From an uncultured Dokdonia sp. (lineage in GTDB: Bacteria; Bacteroidota; Bacteroidia; Flavobacteriales; Flavobacteriaceae), in the NCBI RefSeq assembly GCF_947492535.1, contig NZ_CANLNH010000001.1, forward strand, positions 124,001 through 188,000: a stretch of 64,000 nt of DNA, read 5' to 3'. This document shows positions 18,677-27,925 of this stretch, one piece after another (position 1 is the stretch's first letter; each line of letters begins with the position of its first letter). The notes beneath the pieces are model-generated. The model saw only the letters and a program-made list of their open reading frames with translations, ran no database searches and was not told the origin of the DNA. The position numbers were made by a program, and so were the translations under genes.

Positions 18677-19471
18677 ATGCAGTATCAAGGAGTCCTCAAA
18701 AAAATGCAAACTGAAAACACAAATCCAGTAAATTATTATTTAATAATGGGAAGTGATTTTTTGCATATGAATCAGCTTATAGATAAAGAAGTGCATATAG
18801 AGTTTGTAGGATATCAGTGTCTTGCCTGTGGAGAAAATAAAAAGATATATAGACAAGGATATTGTTATGACGATTTTTATAAAGTACCACAAGCAGCAGA
18901 TTGGATAATGAAACCAGAACTTTCTAAGGCACATTTAGATATTGAAGATAGAGACTTAGTATATGAAAAGAAAGTGCAGTTGCAACCTCATATCGTATAC
19001 CTTGCAAATTCAAGTAATGTGAAAGTTGGAGTGACTAGAAAAACACAAGTGCCAACTCGATGGATTGATCAAGGCGCCCATGAGGCTTTAGAAATTGTAG
19101 AAGTCCCTAATCGTTACCTTGCAGGCATCACAGAAATTGCACTTAAAGAACATGTTTCTGATAAAACAAACTGGCGTAAGATGCTTAAAAATGATATTGA
19201 AGATGTAAATCTAATAGAACATCGCGAAGCATTAAAAGCATATATTCCTGAAGAAGCAAAGGCTTATTTTATAGAAGATAATGAAGAGACGCATATTCAT
19301 TTTCCAGTCACAAAATATCCAGAGAAATTAAAAACTTTAAATCTAGATAAAACTCCAGCTTATGAAGGTATTTTAAAAGGAGTGAAAGGGCAGTATCTTA
19401 TTTTTAATGACGATACAGTATTTAATGTGCGTAGTTGGGAAGGATATGTCGTGCGTATATCACTTTTATAG
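18677..19471 (+). CDS. DUF2797 protein
   Basis: The 264-residue cytosolic protein shows the DUF2797 pattern: the start MQYQGVLKKM, a cysteine-containing stretch QCLACGENKKIYRQGYCYDDF near 55-75 that could bind zinc, and HIVYLANSSNVKVGVTRKTQVPTRWIDQGA near 110-140. The last resembles the GIY-YIG-like core of these proteins. The biochemical function is not established. It is convergent with the TetR gene, with only 31 bp between them. Confidence 0.85.
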   Translation: MQYQGVLKKMQTENTNPVNYYLIMGSDFLHMNQLIDKEVHIEFVGYQCLACGENKKIYRQGYCYDDFYKVPQAADWIMKPELSKAHLDIEDRDLVYEKKVQLQPHIVYLANSSNVKVGVTRKTQVPTRWIDQGAHEALEIVEVPNRYLAGITEIALKEHVSDKTNWRKMLKNDIEDVNLIEHREALKAYIPEEAKAYFIEDNEETHIHFPVTKYPEKLKTLNLDKTPAYEGILKGVKGQYLIFNDDTVFNVRSWEGYVVRISLL

Positions 19472-19502
19472 TTTTGAAATTTAATTTTCGAATTTAAAAA
19501 GA

Positions 19503-20075
19503 CTATTTAAATAATGTATAACACATTTCTTTTGCAAGCGTAATGGACCATTCTTTTTTATGAAGATTACTTTGTGCTACAGCACCTTCAAGAAGTAAAT
19601 ATACTTTTTGAGCTAATACCTTATAATCTTTTTCTGGATTGTCCACTGTAATATTTTCTACTAGAAGCATTTCAATATAATTAATAAGACCATTTTTTTG
19701 AGCTTGGACTTCATTTTTAATAAGGGTATTGGACATAGGGACTTCAGAAAAAACCTTAATAGACCAACAACCATTAAAATCTTCCATTTGGTAAAAAAGT
19801 TCTAAATAATGAAATATAGCCATTATTCTTTCTTTACCTTCAGGAGCTTGTTCAACATATGCCATTACTTGTTTTGAAAATTCTTCATTACGATGTCGTA
19901 AGTGAGCAATACATATTTCTTCTTTGGTGTTAAAATGTTTAAGAAGAGTTGTCTCTGAGATACCAGAAGAAGCTATTATTTCACTTATTTCAGTATTGTT
20001 GTATCCGTTTTTATAAAAAAGATCAGATGCTTTATTAATAATGGCTTGACGCACAGAGTTCGTTTCCATGATCAT
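19503..20075 (-). CDS. TetR-family transcriptional regulator
   Basis: The 190-residue protein has an N-terminal helix-turn-helix: RQAIINKASDLFYKNGYNNTEISEIIASSGISETTLLKHFNTKEEI (residues 9-54, typical TetR DNA-binding domain). A helical ligand domain follows. Translation could start two codons later. It is transcribed in the same direction as the LysE exporters immediately upstream, and the 185-bp gap between them holds nested inverted repeats. Control of those exporters and of itself is a reasonable inference. Confidence 0.88.
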   Translation of the reverse strand: MIMETNSVRQAIINKASDLFYKNGYNNTEISEIIASSGISETTLLKHFNTKEEICIAHLRHRNEEFSKQVMAYVEQAPEGKERIMAIFHYLELFYQMEDFNGCWSIKVFSEVPMSNTLIKNEVQAQKNGLINYIEMLLVENITVDNPEKDYKVLAQKVYLLLEGAVAQSNLHKKEWSITLAKEMCYTLFK

Positions 20076-20189
20076 AGTTTGTGAGGTTGTTTAGGACCCA
20101 TCAAGGTAAAGATTTTTAGTAGACTATTTTTAATAAGACATTAAAAATGTCACAGTATACGCATGCTAGTAAATATCTTTGTTATACGA

Positions 20190-20231
20190 CCTATTGATAA
20201 TCACTTTTTTACCAATAGGTAAAAAGTGTTC
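20190..20231. promoter_or_regulatory. Nested inverted repeats between TetR gene and LysE gene
   Basis: CCTATTG (20190-20196) mirrors CAATAGG (20213-20219), and CACTTTTTTACC (20202-20213) mirrors GGTAAAAAGTG with one bulged T. The overlap makes two alternative stems. It could be a TetR operator or a terminator; the sequence does not decide. Confidence 0.4.
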
Positions 20232-20260
20232 TTTTTTAAAGAAAAACTCTTTTTGAAGAT

Positions 20261-20878
20261 TTAAAAAAGTATAAGTTTTGCTGTTTGGATCAATGAAAGG
20301 CTTATAAGAACGATGCCTATCATCCTATTAAGAGAACTAGAATTAGTATCTGGTTTCTTCTTTTGAATACGAGTTCCTAACTTTCCATAACCATAAAGTG
20401 TAATCACTTTTCCTAAAAATACTCCCGTAAAAAATAAAATCAAATTAAAAGAAGACCTTTCTATACCTACATTAAAAGAACTTCTTAACAGAGAAAAAAC
20501 AAGTACCCAATAGATTAATACCGGAGGATTGATAACACTCAGCGCAAATCCAGTTAAATATTTAGAACTGTATTTTCTTTTGTCTCTTTTTTCAATTTGT
20601 TTTGTTTTTATAAAGTAAATACCCGCTACTCCTAATACACCAGCTATTAAGAATTGTAACCAGATATGCATTGCAAAAAATTCTTGCACAACCATTCCAG
20701 AAGAAAAAGCAGTAAATGCAAGAAGGACTTCACCTATGCCAGAACCATAACTTATTTTTAGAGATTGGTATATGTTTTCTTTAACTGTTGTTTTGATAAC
20801 AGCAAGATTTGATGCTCCAGGAGGCATGGCTCCTATAATAGTCGCAAAAAAACCGATAAGAAAAATACTTAAAATCAT
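20261..20878 (-). CDS. LysE-family exporter, copy 1
   Basis: The 205-residue inner membrane protein has about six hydrophobic segments and the LysE signature PPGASNLAVIKTTVKEN near 18-35. GSGIGEVLLAFTAF and LSVINPPVLIYWVLVFSLL are repeated family blocks. LysE proteins export amino acids or related small molecules by proton-motive force. Near-identical blocks (NPPVLIYWV, GVFLGKVITLYGYGKLG) occur in the next gene, so the two are tandem paralogues. A degenerate copy of the dispersed palindrome separates them. Confidence 0.9.
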   Translation of the reverse strand: MILSIFLIGFFATIIGAMPPGASNLAVIKTTVKENIYQSLKISYGSGIGEVLLAFTAFSSGMVVQEFFAMHIWLQFLIAGVLGVAGIYFIKTKQIEKRDKRKYSSKYLTGFALSVINPPVLIYWVLVFSLLRSSFNVGIERSSFNLILFFTGVFLGKVITLYGYGKLGTRIQKKKPDTNSSSLNRMIGIVLISLSLIQTAKLILF

Positions 20879-20891
20879 AGGCGTTTAGTAG

Positions 20892-20911
20892 TACGCTTTC
20901 GCGAAAGCTTA
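20892..20911. repeat. Dispersed palindrome between the LysE paralogues
   Basis: TACGCTTTCGCGAAAGCTTA, one mismatch from perfect symmetry. Confidence 0.85.
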
Positions 20912-20984
20912 CACAAAAAGTACCCCTAGGGAAATATTGAAAAGCATTTATGAAAATTGGATATCGCCCAATGAATCATACTTA

Positions 20985-21599
20985 CTAAAGAAACGTAAGT
21001 TTTATCGCTTGAAGAATAGAAATGATTATTAGAATAACTCCTATTAAGCGATTTATAAAACATTTAAAATTACTTTTTTTGTTTTGAATTAGATGTCCTA
21101 ATCTACCGTAGCCGTACAGTGTAAGAACTTTTCCTAAAAAAACACCAATAAAAAACAACATGAGCACAGGTATTGCAGCCATACTATTAAAATTGTAATT
21201 TTTATGAAGCATAGAAAAAATAACAACCCAATAAATAAGTACTGGAGGATTAATAATGCTTAGTAAAAAGCCAGTAGTATATTTTGAAGAAAAAGAAGAA
21301 GGGTCTTTTACTTTTTTAGGTTTTGTCTGCACTAAATAAATACCTACAATTAATAATACTATAATCAGTACTATTTGTATCCAAATATGCATGACGAAGT
21401 ATTCCTTGATAACAAAACCAAAACTTAATGCTAGAAATGCAAGAATAACCTCTCCTATACCAGCACCATAACTTATTTTTAGACCTTGCTTTATATTTTC
21501 ATTTATAGTTGTTTTGATAACAGCAAGGTTTGATGCTCCTGGTGGAAGTGCTCCTACTATCGTGGCAGTAATACCTATAAGAAAAAGTGAAAATATCAT
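20985..21599 (-). CDS. LysE-family exporter, copy 2
   Basis: The 204-residue membrane protein has the same layout as its neighbour: PPGASNLAVIKTTINEN near the N-terminus, GAGIGEVILAFLAL, LLSIINPPVLIYWVVIFSML and GVFLGKVLTLYGYGRLG. The two copies probably arose by tandem duplication followed by divergence, which suggests related but different substrates or a heteromeric exporter. It is the first gene of a likely LysE-LysE-TetR transcription direction, diverging from der. Confidence 0.9.
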   Translation of the reverse strand: MIFSLFLIGITATIVGALPPGASNLAVIKTTINENIKQGLKISYGAGIGEVILAFLALSFGFVIKEYFVMHIWIQIVLIIVLLIVGIYLVQTKPKKVKDPSSFSSKYTTGFLLSIINPPVLIYWVVIFSMLHKNYNFNSMAAIPVLMLFFIGVFLGKVLTLYGYGRLGHLIQNKKSNFKCFINRLIGVILIIISILQAIKLTFL

Positions 21600-21752
21600 G
21601 CTTATTTAGTGATTTAGTATCGTAAAAGCGATAAGGTACGTTATTATAATATTCTAAAGGAACTAACGCTATAAACGAGCTGAAAATAGCTATAATTTTT
21701 AATGTGTTTGTATATAAATGAATATGGGGAGTAGATATGTTAATTTTACTTC

Positions 21753-21780
21753 TTGACTCATACTTTAAAACGTATCTTTG
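21753..21780 (+). promoter_or_regulatory. Promoter of der
   Basis: TTG at 21753-21755 and TATCTTTG at 21773-21780, 17 bases apart, match the flavobacterial promoter consensus. The start codon lies 18 bp downstream. Confidence 0.7.
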
Positions 21781-21797
21781 CAGACTAAATAAATACC

Positions 21798-23102
21798 ATG
21801 AGTACCATTGTAGCCATAGTAGGTCGTCCTAATGTAGGAAAATCTACATTTTTTAATCGTTTAATTCAACGCCGAGAGGCAATTGTAGATGCCGTAAGTG
21901 GTGTGACAAGAGATAGACATTATGGGAAAACAGACTGGAATGGTCGCGAGTTTACGGTCATAGATACCGGAGGCTATGTGATAGGGAGTGATGATGTTTT
22001 TGAAGCAGAAATTGATAAGCAAGTAGAACTTGCTATTGATGAAGCAGATGCTATCATATTTATGGTAGATGTTGAAAATGGAATTACAGGAATGGATGAA
22101 GAAGTAGCTATGTTACTTCGTAAAGTGAAGAAACCAGTTTTTCTTACGGTCAATAAGGTAGATAATAATAAACGAGCAGAAGATGCTGTCGAGTTTTATA
22201 ACCTAGGACTTGGAGATTATTTTACGATTGCAGCTACAAACGGAAGTGGAACAGGAGATTTACTAGATGCCGTTGTAGAAGCGCTTCCAGAAAAAGAAGA
22301 AGAGGAAGAAAATGAGCTTCCTCGCTTTGCTGTAGTAGGACGTCCTAATGCTGGAAAATCAAGTTTTATAAATGCACTTATAGGAGAAGAACGTTATATC
22401 GTTACTGATATCGCAGGGACTACACGAGATTCAATAGATACAAAGTATAATCGTTTTGGATTTGAATTTAACCTTGTTGATACTGCGGGGATACGCCGTA
22501 AAGCAAAAGTAAAAGAGGACTTAGAGTTTTACTCTGTAATGCGTAGTGTACGTGCTATAGAACATGCAGATGTATGTCTAGTGGTTGTAGATGCAACGCG
22601 AGGTTTTGATGGACAAGTTCAAAATATTTTCTGGCTTGCAGAACGCAATAGAAAAGGAATTGTGATTCTTGTAAATAAGTGGGACTTGATCGAGAAAGAT
22701 ACAAAGACCATGAAAGCTTTTGAAAAGCAAATTCGTCAAGAAATAGAGCCATTTACAGATGTACCTATTATATTTATATCAGTACTTAATAAACAGCGTA
22801 TTTTTAAAGCGATAGAAACTGCTGTGCAAGTATATCAAAACAAGACGCGTCGTTTAAAAACAAGCGAATTAAATGATTTCTTTTTGCCGCTTATAGAGGC
22901 ATTTCCTCCTCCAGCTTATAAAGGGAAATACATTAAGATTAAGTATTGTATGCAACTGCCTACACCACAGCCACAGTTTGCGTTGTTTTGTAATCTTCCA
23001 CAATACCTTAAAGAGCCATACCGTAGGTTTTTAGAAAACAAACTCAGAGAAGCATATGATTTTTCAGGAGTTCCTATCTCTATTTATTTTAGGAAGAAAT
23101 AA
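21798..23102 (+). CDS. der: GTPase Der (EngA), ribosome assembly
   Basis: Der is an essential GTPase with two G domains in tandem that helps mature the 50S subunit. The 434-residue protein has the first P-loop GRPNVGKS at about 9-16 with DTGG and NKVD, and the second P-loop GRPNAGKS near 184 with DTAGIRRK and NKWD. The C-terminal KH-like domain (residues about 350-434) ends in [11 protein letters not shown]. Length and all G motifs are intact. The next gene begins three bases after its stop. Confidence 0.97.
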   Translation: MSTIVAIVGRPNVGKSTFFNRLIQRREAIVDAVSGVTRDRHYGKTDWNGREFTVIDTGGYVIGSDDVFEAEIDKQVELAIDEADAIIFMVDVENGITGMDEEVAMLLRKVKKPVFLTVNKVDNNKRAEDAVEFYNLGLGDYFTIAATNGSGTGDLLDAVVEALPEKEEEEENELPRFAVVGRPNAGKSSFINALIGEERYIVTDIAGTTRDSIDTKYNRFGFEFNLVDTAGIRRKAKVKEDLEFYSVMRSVRAIEHADVCLVVVDATRGFDGQVQNIFWLAERNRKGIVILVNKWDLIEKDTKTMKAFEKQIRQEIEPFTDVPIIFISVLNKQRIFKAIETAVQVYQNKTRRLKTSELNDFFLPLIEAFPPPAYKGKYIKIKYCMQLPTPQPQFALFCNLPQYLKEPYRRFLENKLREAYDFSGVPISIYFRKK

Positions 23103-23105
23103 ACC

Positions 23106-23729
23106 ATGAAAAACTGGGGAAAGATACTTATAGTAGTTGCTATTTTGATAGCTATTTTTAGTACCATAGGGATTTATTCTAGTAGAGAGGTTTTAAGTGC
23201 TTTTGGAACAATAAATCAGAAGTTAGAAGAGGCAAATACTCAATCGGTAGTAAATAAAGATAGCCTCATAAATCAGATTCAAAATAATAGTTTTAAGATA
23301 AGAGCTATATTTTTGAAAGATGTTGTTCAAGAGTTTCATGAAGATCTAGAAGATCATAAAGAAAAGTTGCTGAACAACGATATTGGTGAAGACTATTCTA
23401 AAGCAGATATGGAAACTGTACTTTTTGTAAAAGATGGTCATATTACTGAAAATGGAACATCTTTTATAGCTTCTATGAATCAAATGAGGCGAGACTTTGT
23501 TAATAATGCACCAGAAGATTCTCTTTTGTTAAATAAGATCAATGAATTTTTCCCACGAGAACTTGTTAATTCTCAAGAAAAAAGAGAGTCTTGGTTACGA
23601 TATCATTTTGAAGGCTTTCCAATAATCACTTCGGTTACAAAACTTACGAGTATTCAAAATGATGTTCAAGCTATTGAAAGTCAAATTTTGACTCGTTTTC
23701 TGAGTCAGAAAATTCCGGATACTCAATAA
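23106..23729 (+). CDS. Standalone GldM N-terminal-domain-like membrane protein
   Basis: The 207-residue protein has one N-terminal transmembrane helix (ILIVVAILIAIFSTIGIYSS). It then shows residues strongly reminiscent of the GldM N-terminal periplasmic domain: REVLSAFGTINQKLEEAN directly after the membrane helix, and WLRYHFEGFPIITSVTKLTSIQNDVQAIESQI near the end. GldM (PorM) pairs with GldL to form the T9SS/gliding motor and is about 500 residues with four periplasmic domains. Here only the first is present and the gene ends cleanly. Its helix also lacks the polar residues usual in GldM. It starts 3 bp after der, so it is probably co-transcribed. It may be a regulator or scaffold, not a motor part. 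Confidence 0.75.
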   Translation: MKNWGKILIVVAILIAIFSTIGIYSSREVLSAFGTINQKLEEANTQSVVNKDSLINQIQNNSFKIRAIFLKDVVQEFHEDLEDHKEKLLNNDIGEDYSKADMETVLFVKDGHITENGTSFIASMNQMRRDFVNNAPEDSLLLNKINEFFPRELVNSQEKRESWLRYHFEGFPIITSVTKLTSIQNDVQAIESQILTRFLSQKIPDTQ

Positions 23730-23842
23730 ACTAGAAACTTCACAGTTATGTTAATTGTTTGCTAAACTATGTTAAGGCTATATGTAGTCTAATAAATGTT
23801 TCAGTAATTAGATTATCATCAATCAATCAACCATTCGCCTAT

Positions 23843-26623
23843 ATGACACAAGTACGTGCCGTCACTTTTCTCTTCCTTCTTTTTTCTAGTGTATTTCTAC
23901 AAGCTCAAAATTTTGAAGTTACTGGAGTTTTAAAAGATAAAACGACAAAACAACCCTTAGAAGCAGCGACCGTTTTTATGGAAACAGTTAAGGATACTAC
24001 CTTAATTACATATACAATAACAAATGCAAAAGGGATGTTTTCCTTAGAAGGAAAAACAAATCAAAAAGAAGTCTCTGTAAATATTTCATTTGTTGGGTAT
24101 GAGAATTATAGAAAAACAATTGACTTAACAAACCCTGAAGTAGATTTAGGAGAAATTCTTTTAGATTTTAATGTAGCTACTTTAGATGAAGTAGTTGTAA
24201 AAAGTAGGGCTCCCATTACTGTAAAAAAAGACACTTTAGAATTTAATGTAAAATCTTTTAAAACCAAGAAAGATGCAAATATTGAAGATCTTCTCAAAGA
24301 GCTTCCAGGTGTAGAAGTAGATGAAGATGGGAGAATTACAGTAAACGGAAAAGAAGTTAATAAGATATTAGTAAACGGGAAACCCTTTTTTGGGGATGAT
24401 CCTACCATTGCTACACGGAATCTAACGAAAGAAATTGTAGAAAAGATTCAAGTAACAGATACAAAAACAGATGATGAGGCGTTTGCAGGAGAAGATGGAG
24501 ATAAAGAGAATAAAACGATCAACTTAACAATTGCAGAAGAAAACAATAAAGGAGTTTTTGGACGCGTTGCAGGAGGAGTAGGGACAGATGAACGTTTTGA
24601 ATTTGCTGGGATTGTCAATGTATTTGATAATGATAGACGAGTGAGTGTTCTCGGCGGAGGAAATAACTTGAACTCTGCAGGATTTAGCTTTGGGGAAATT
24701 CGAAAGTTTTTTGGAGGAGGAAGATCCCTTTTTGTAAATAGTAATGGCTCCTTTGGAGTTGATGGACGTTCTTTTGGAGGAGGGCAAGGTATTGTAAACA
24801 GTCGTAGCGCAGGAGCAAACTATGCTGATGTCATTGGAAAGAAAGTAGATATTTCTGCCGATTATTTTTATTCTGGAGCCAATTCTTTTGATGAGGTGCG
24901 CACAGAGCGAGAAAATATCTTTCCAGATAGACGTTTCTTCACAAATAGTACCACACGATCTGATGGAAATGTAGATAATCATAGCGCTAATATGACCTTT
25001 AATATAAAAGTGGATTCTACTTTTTTAATCAATATTAGACCTGCTTTTCGATTAAATCGAAATGAAAATCGTTTTGCTTCTAATGAAGCATCCTTTGATG
25101 AAGAAGGATCACAAATCAATGAATCTAATGCTAATAACCGTACGTTAAACACAGGTGGTAATTTTGAAAATAATATAAGCTTAACAAAGCGCTTTGGAAG
25201 TAAAGGAGCTTTTTTGAAGTTTAGACTACAAAACGAGATTAATAAGCAAGACTCTGAAGATTTTATACAATCCCAAACAACTATTTTTGGGGATGAGCCT
25301 ACAGAAATTAATAGGAATCAACTTACAGATGGAGAAGCTGGTGTAAATGGGTATAATCTTGGAGTTACGTACAGACAACCCTTAATTGCAAAAAAACTAT
25401 TTTTAGACTTTGAGTTTGGCTATCGAAATGACAATCGAACTCGAAAGCGAAGTACGTTTGATTTTAATGAAGATACGCAACAGTTTGATGATTTTAATCT
25501 AACATTGAGTACCGATTTTGAAGGACGTAATATCCGTGCAACCCCAGAAGTAAGCGTACGATATAATACAGATAAATTTAATATAAGCTTTGGTGCTGGA
25601 TATGTTTTTAGAAGATTAGAAAATGAAGACTTTTTGCGACCAGAGTTTAATATTACACAAGATTTTGAAGCAGTCGAATTATCTTCATATGTAAATTATA
25701 CCTTCTCTCCAAAGGCATCTTCCTATTTTGGATATAATCTAACAAATAGACCTCCAGAAGTAACACAATTAAACCCTTTTGTAGATGTTTCCGATCCTTT
25801 AAATATCATACAAGGGAACCCTGATTTAGCACCATCAAATAATCATAGTTTTTATGGCGGATTTAATAATTATGACTTCCAAAAAGGAGGCGGGTATTAT
25901 ATAAACTTTAATGGCAATTTTGTGAATGATGCGATCATCACAAAAACAATAGTAGATGAAAACCTTGTACGCTCTACTACCTATGAAAATGTAAATGGAA
26001 ATTATCAGATATATGGTGGCGGTGGTTATAATAAATCTTCAAAAATAGATTCAATACGTACCATAAAATATGGAGCTGGATTCAATGTAAACGCAAATCG
26101 TAATATCAATTTTAATAACGATGTGCAATATGCTAGTAGGACAACTTCTATTGGACCTAGTGTCAATGCGTCATTTACTTGGAAAGACCTATTTGAGATT
26201 AGACCTCGTTATAACTTAAGTTTTTCAAATACAGTATTTGGAATTGATGCTTTTGAAGATCAGGATTTCTTAAGACATAATTTAAATTTAGGTACAGCAT
26301 TATTTATTCCTAAACATGTAGAATGGCGTAACGAAATACAATACAGTTATAACCCTAATGTGGCTCCAGGCTTTCAACAAAGCGCTTGGTTCTGGAATAG
26401 CACGGTAGCCTATAGTTTCTTAAAAGATAAAGCAACCGTAACACTTAAAGTATATGACGTACTTGATCAAAATACAAATGCACGTCGTACCGCCAATGCT
26501 AATTTTATACAAGATGTACAAAGTACTGTGCTAGAACAATATTTCTTACTAAGTTTTAGCTGGAAATTTAATACCCTAGGAAGTAAAGGAGAGTCTGACA
26601 ATGGAGGAGTCTTTTTCTTTTAA
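23843..26623 (+). CDS. TonB-receptor-like outer membrane barrel with carboxypeptidase-regulatory domain
   Basis: The ATG at 23843 gives 926 residues with a signal peptide (MTQVRAVTFLFLLFSSVFLQA). Earlier in-frame starts would only add 28 residues before it. Residues about 24-110 form a CarboxypepD_reg-like domain (VTGVLKDKTTKQPLEAATVFME). A plug-like segment follows (VVVKSRAPITVKKDTLEF, LLKELPGVEVDEDGRITVNGKEV), then a barrel with a DxxxxxxNPDLAPSNNHS region. This layout is the outer-membrane beta-barrel family 3 found beside type 9 or TonB systems; the ligand is unknown. No TonB box was recognised. The terminus ends GGVFFF. Confidence 0.88.
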   Translation: MTQVRAVTFLFLLFSSVFLQAQNFEVTGVLKDKTTKQPLEAATVFMETVKDTTLITYTITNAKGMFSLEGKTNQKEVSVNISFVGYENYRKTIDLTNPEVDLGEILLDFNVATLDEVVVKSRAPITVKKDTLEFNVKSFKTKKDANIEDLLKELPGVEVDEDGRITVNGKEVNKILVNGKPFFGDDPTIATRNLTKEIVEKIQVTDTKTDDEAFAGEDGDKENKTINLTIAEENNKGVFGRVAGGVGTDERFEFAGIVNVFDNDRRVSVLGGGNNLNSAGFSFGEIRKFFGGGRSLFVNSNGSFGVDGRSFGGGQGIVNSRSAGANYADVIGKKVDISADYFYSGANSFDEVRTERENIFPDRRFFTNSTTRSDGNVDNHSANMTFNIKVDSTFLINIRPAFRLNRNENRFASNEASFDEEGSQINESNANNRTLNTGGNFENNISLTKRFGSKGAFLKFRLQNEINKQDSEDFIQSQTTIFGDEPTEINRNQLTDGEAGVNGYNLGVTYRQPLIAKKLFLDFEFGYRNDNRTRKRSTFDFNEDTQQFDDFNLTLSTDFEGRNIRATPEVSVRYNTDKFNISFGAGYVFRRLENEDFLRPEFNITQDFEAVELSSYVNYTFSPKASSYFGYNLTNRPPEVTQLNPFVDVSDPLNIIQGNPDLAPSNNHSFYGGFNNYDFQKGGGYYINFNGNFVNDAIITKTIVDENLVRSTTYENVNGNYQIYGGGGYNKSSKIDSIRTIKYGAGFNVNANRNINFNNDVQYASRTTSIGPSVNASFTWKDLFEIRPRYNLSFSNTVFGIDAFEDQDFLRHNLNLGTALFIPKHVEWRNEIQYSYNPNVAPGFQQSAWFWNSTVAYSFLKDKATVTLKVYDVLDQNTNARRTANANFIQDVQSTVLEQYFLLSFSWKFNTLGSKGESDNGGVFFF

Positions 26624-26645
26624 ATTGTATCCTTGATTTATCGTA

Positions 26646-26667
26646 TCTATTTTAATCGTAAAATAGA
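26646..26667. terminator. AT-rich stem-loop after the barrel gene
   Basis: TCTATTTTA pairs with TAAAATAGA around a 4-base loop. The position, just after the gene, fits a terminator, but the T tract is weak. Confidence 0.4.
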
Positions 26668-26720
26668 ACTAGAAATGTACTATGTTTGGTTACATTGCGT
26701 GATAACTATTAAATCAAAAC

Positions 26721-27344
26721 ATGTCTACAGAAAATGCCTTTACGATTATAAATCAAACTAGAGAAAATATTCTTGTTGCGTTTATCTCACGTATGACTCA
26801 ATTAGAAACCTATGCATGGAAAGTAGTAGGCCCTTCCCAAGACCATCCCCATATAGAACCCTTTCCAAAACAAATGGAATTGGTGACTAACTACTACCTA
26901 GAAGGAGTGTCTAACAAAGACCCATATGGAGGGAAACAAACGGATTCTGTATGGTGGGATACTATTAAAAAAACACCAACAGCTTACAAAGCAGATTGGA
27001 ATAAAGCTGCCAATAAAGTAGATGTGAAACTTGAAGGAGAAAACCATAACGGAGCAGATATAAGCATAAAAAATAATAGTGGATCTATGATATATGTACA
27101 CCTTAAGTTTGGATCCAATGAATATATTCCTCCAATACCACTTATTGCTTTTTCTACAGCAAGCTATCAATTTGAATGGCCTATGTCTGTAGCAGTTGTT
27201 GATGGCTATAGTCAATACTGTCCTCCTAATGGAGAATTATATGAAGTGAAAAATAAGTTAAGTGATCTGTCTGAAATGCTTCCTGGGCAAACCGTAGTTA
27301 TTACAGGCAATCTATCTGAAGGATATCAATTGGAAGTTTCTTAA
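26721..27344 (+). CDS. Unrecognised 207-residue cytosolic protein
   Basis: I do not recognise a family. There is no signal peptide or membrane segment. Composition is beta-rich with many aromatics. Two segments look like a weak internal duplication: FTIINQTRENILVAF near residues 7-21 and ISIKNNSGSMIYVHLKF near 113-129. Polar blocks such as DHPHIEPFPKQMELVTNYY and NKDPYGGKQT contain conserved-looking His, Asp and Gly. A TATGTTTG box at 26681-26688 fits a promoter. The gene precedes a TPR protein and a patatin in the same direction, and the three may form a unit. Confidence 0.6.
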   Translation: MSTENAFTIINQTRENILVAFISRMTQLETYAWKVVGPSQDHPHIEPFPKQMELVTNYYLEGVSNKDPYGGKQTDSVWWDTIKKTPTAYKADWNKAANKVDVKLEGENHNGADISIKNNSGSMIYVHLKFGSNEYIPPIPLIAFSTASYQFEWPMSVAVVDGYSQYCPPNGELYEVKNKLSDLSEMLPGQTVVITGNLSEGYQLEVS

Positions 27345-27386
27345 ATGTGCATACATGCACTTAATTTTTACTGATATAATTAGATC

Positions 27387-27839
27387 ATGGAAAAGTTAAA
27401 TGAAGAAGATATTAGTAAGTTAAAAAACGCAATTAATCTTCAGAAAAATGATTCCGATGAAGAAGCATTATCCATTCTATGGGATTTATATAAAAGGAAT
27501 TCAGAAAACGGAAAAGTGATAGGGCTTTTAGGACTGATTTTAGCTAAAACAGGACAGCGCGCAAAAGCTATACCTTATTTAGAGAAGGCAATAACCATAA
27601 GTCCTCGTAGTGAATTAGTAAGCATGTCTCTTTATAATAGTTATGTTGAGATAGAAAAGTATGATATTGCTTTTAATGTGATTTTTGAATATCTCAAATT
27701 ATATCCTGCAGATTTATATCTAACCACTTTAGAAGAATTGTTGGAAGGATTATTAAAGGGATATGGGACTACATATAAGGATAAGATTATTTTTCATGCT
27801 AAAAAAAATAAAGTTCCGATACCGAATGAATTACAATAA
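27387..27839 (+). CDS. Small TPR-repeat protein
   Basis: The 150-residue cytosolic protein consists largely of helical hairpins. Residues about 40-70 (GKVIGLLGLILAKTGQRAKAIPYLEKAITISPRSEL) are a canonical tetratricopeptide repeat, flanked by degenerate repeats (EALSILWDLYKRN and DIAFNVIFEYLKLYPADL). TPR proteins mediate protein contacts. It lies 42 bp after the unknown 207-residue gene and 86 bp before the patatin, so it may bridge the two products; this is inference. Confidence 0.8.
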   Translation: MEKLNEEDISKLKNAINLQKNDSDEEALSILWDLYKRNSENGKVIGLLGLILAKTGQRAKAIPYLEKAITISPRSELVSMSLYNSYVEIEKYDIAFNVIFEYLKLYPADLYLTTLEELLEGLLKGYGTTYKDKIIFHAKKNKVPIPNELQ

Positions 27840-27925
27840 GTAAAATTATAAATAAGATTTCGTAAACTTCGCAAGGAGTCCTATCTTCGATCGTCTAATC
27901 GGTTTTTAAAAAGAAAAACTATATT

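Noticed and set aside
24524-24982. A 152-codon minus-strand frame within the TonB-receptor-like gene
   Set aside because: It lies wholly inside a convincing outer membrane protein gene, and its product shows no family features.
26898-27215. A 105-codon minus-strand frame inside the unknown 207-residue gene
   Set aside because: Its product is Cys/Phe/Ile-rich without motif, and the plus-strand frame has the better promoter and context.
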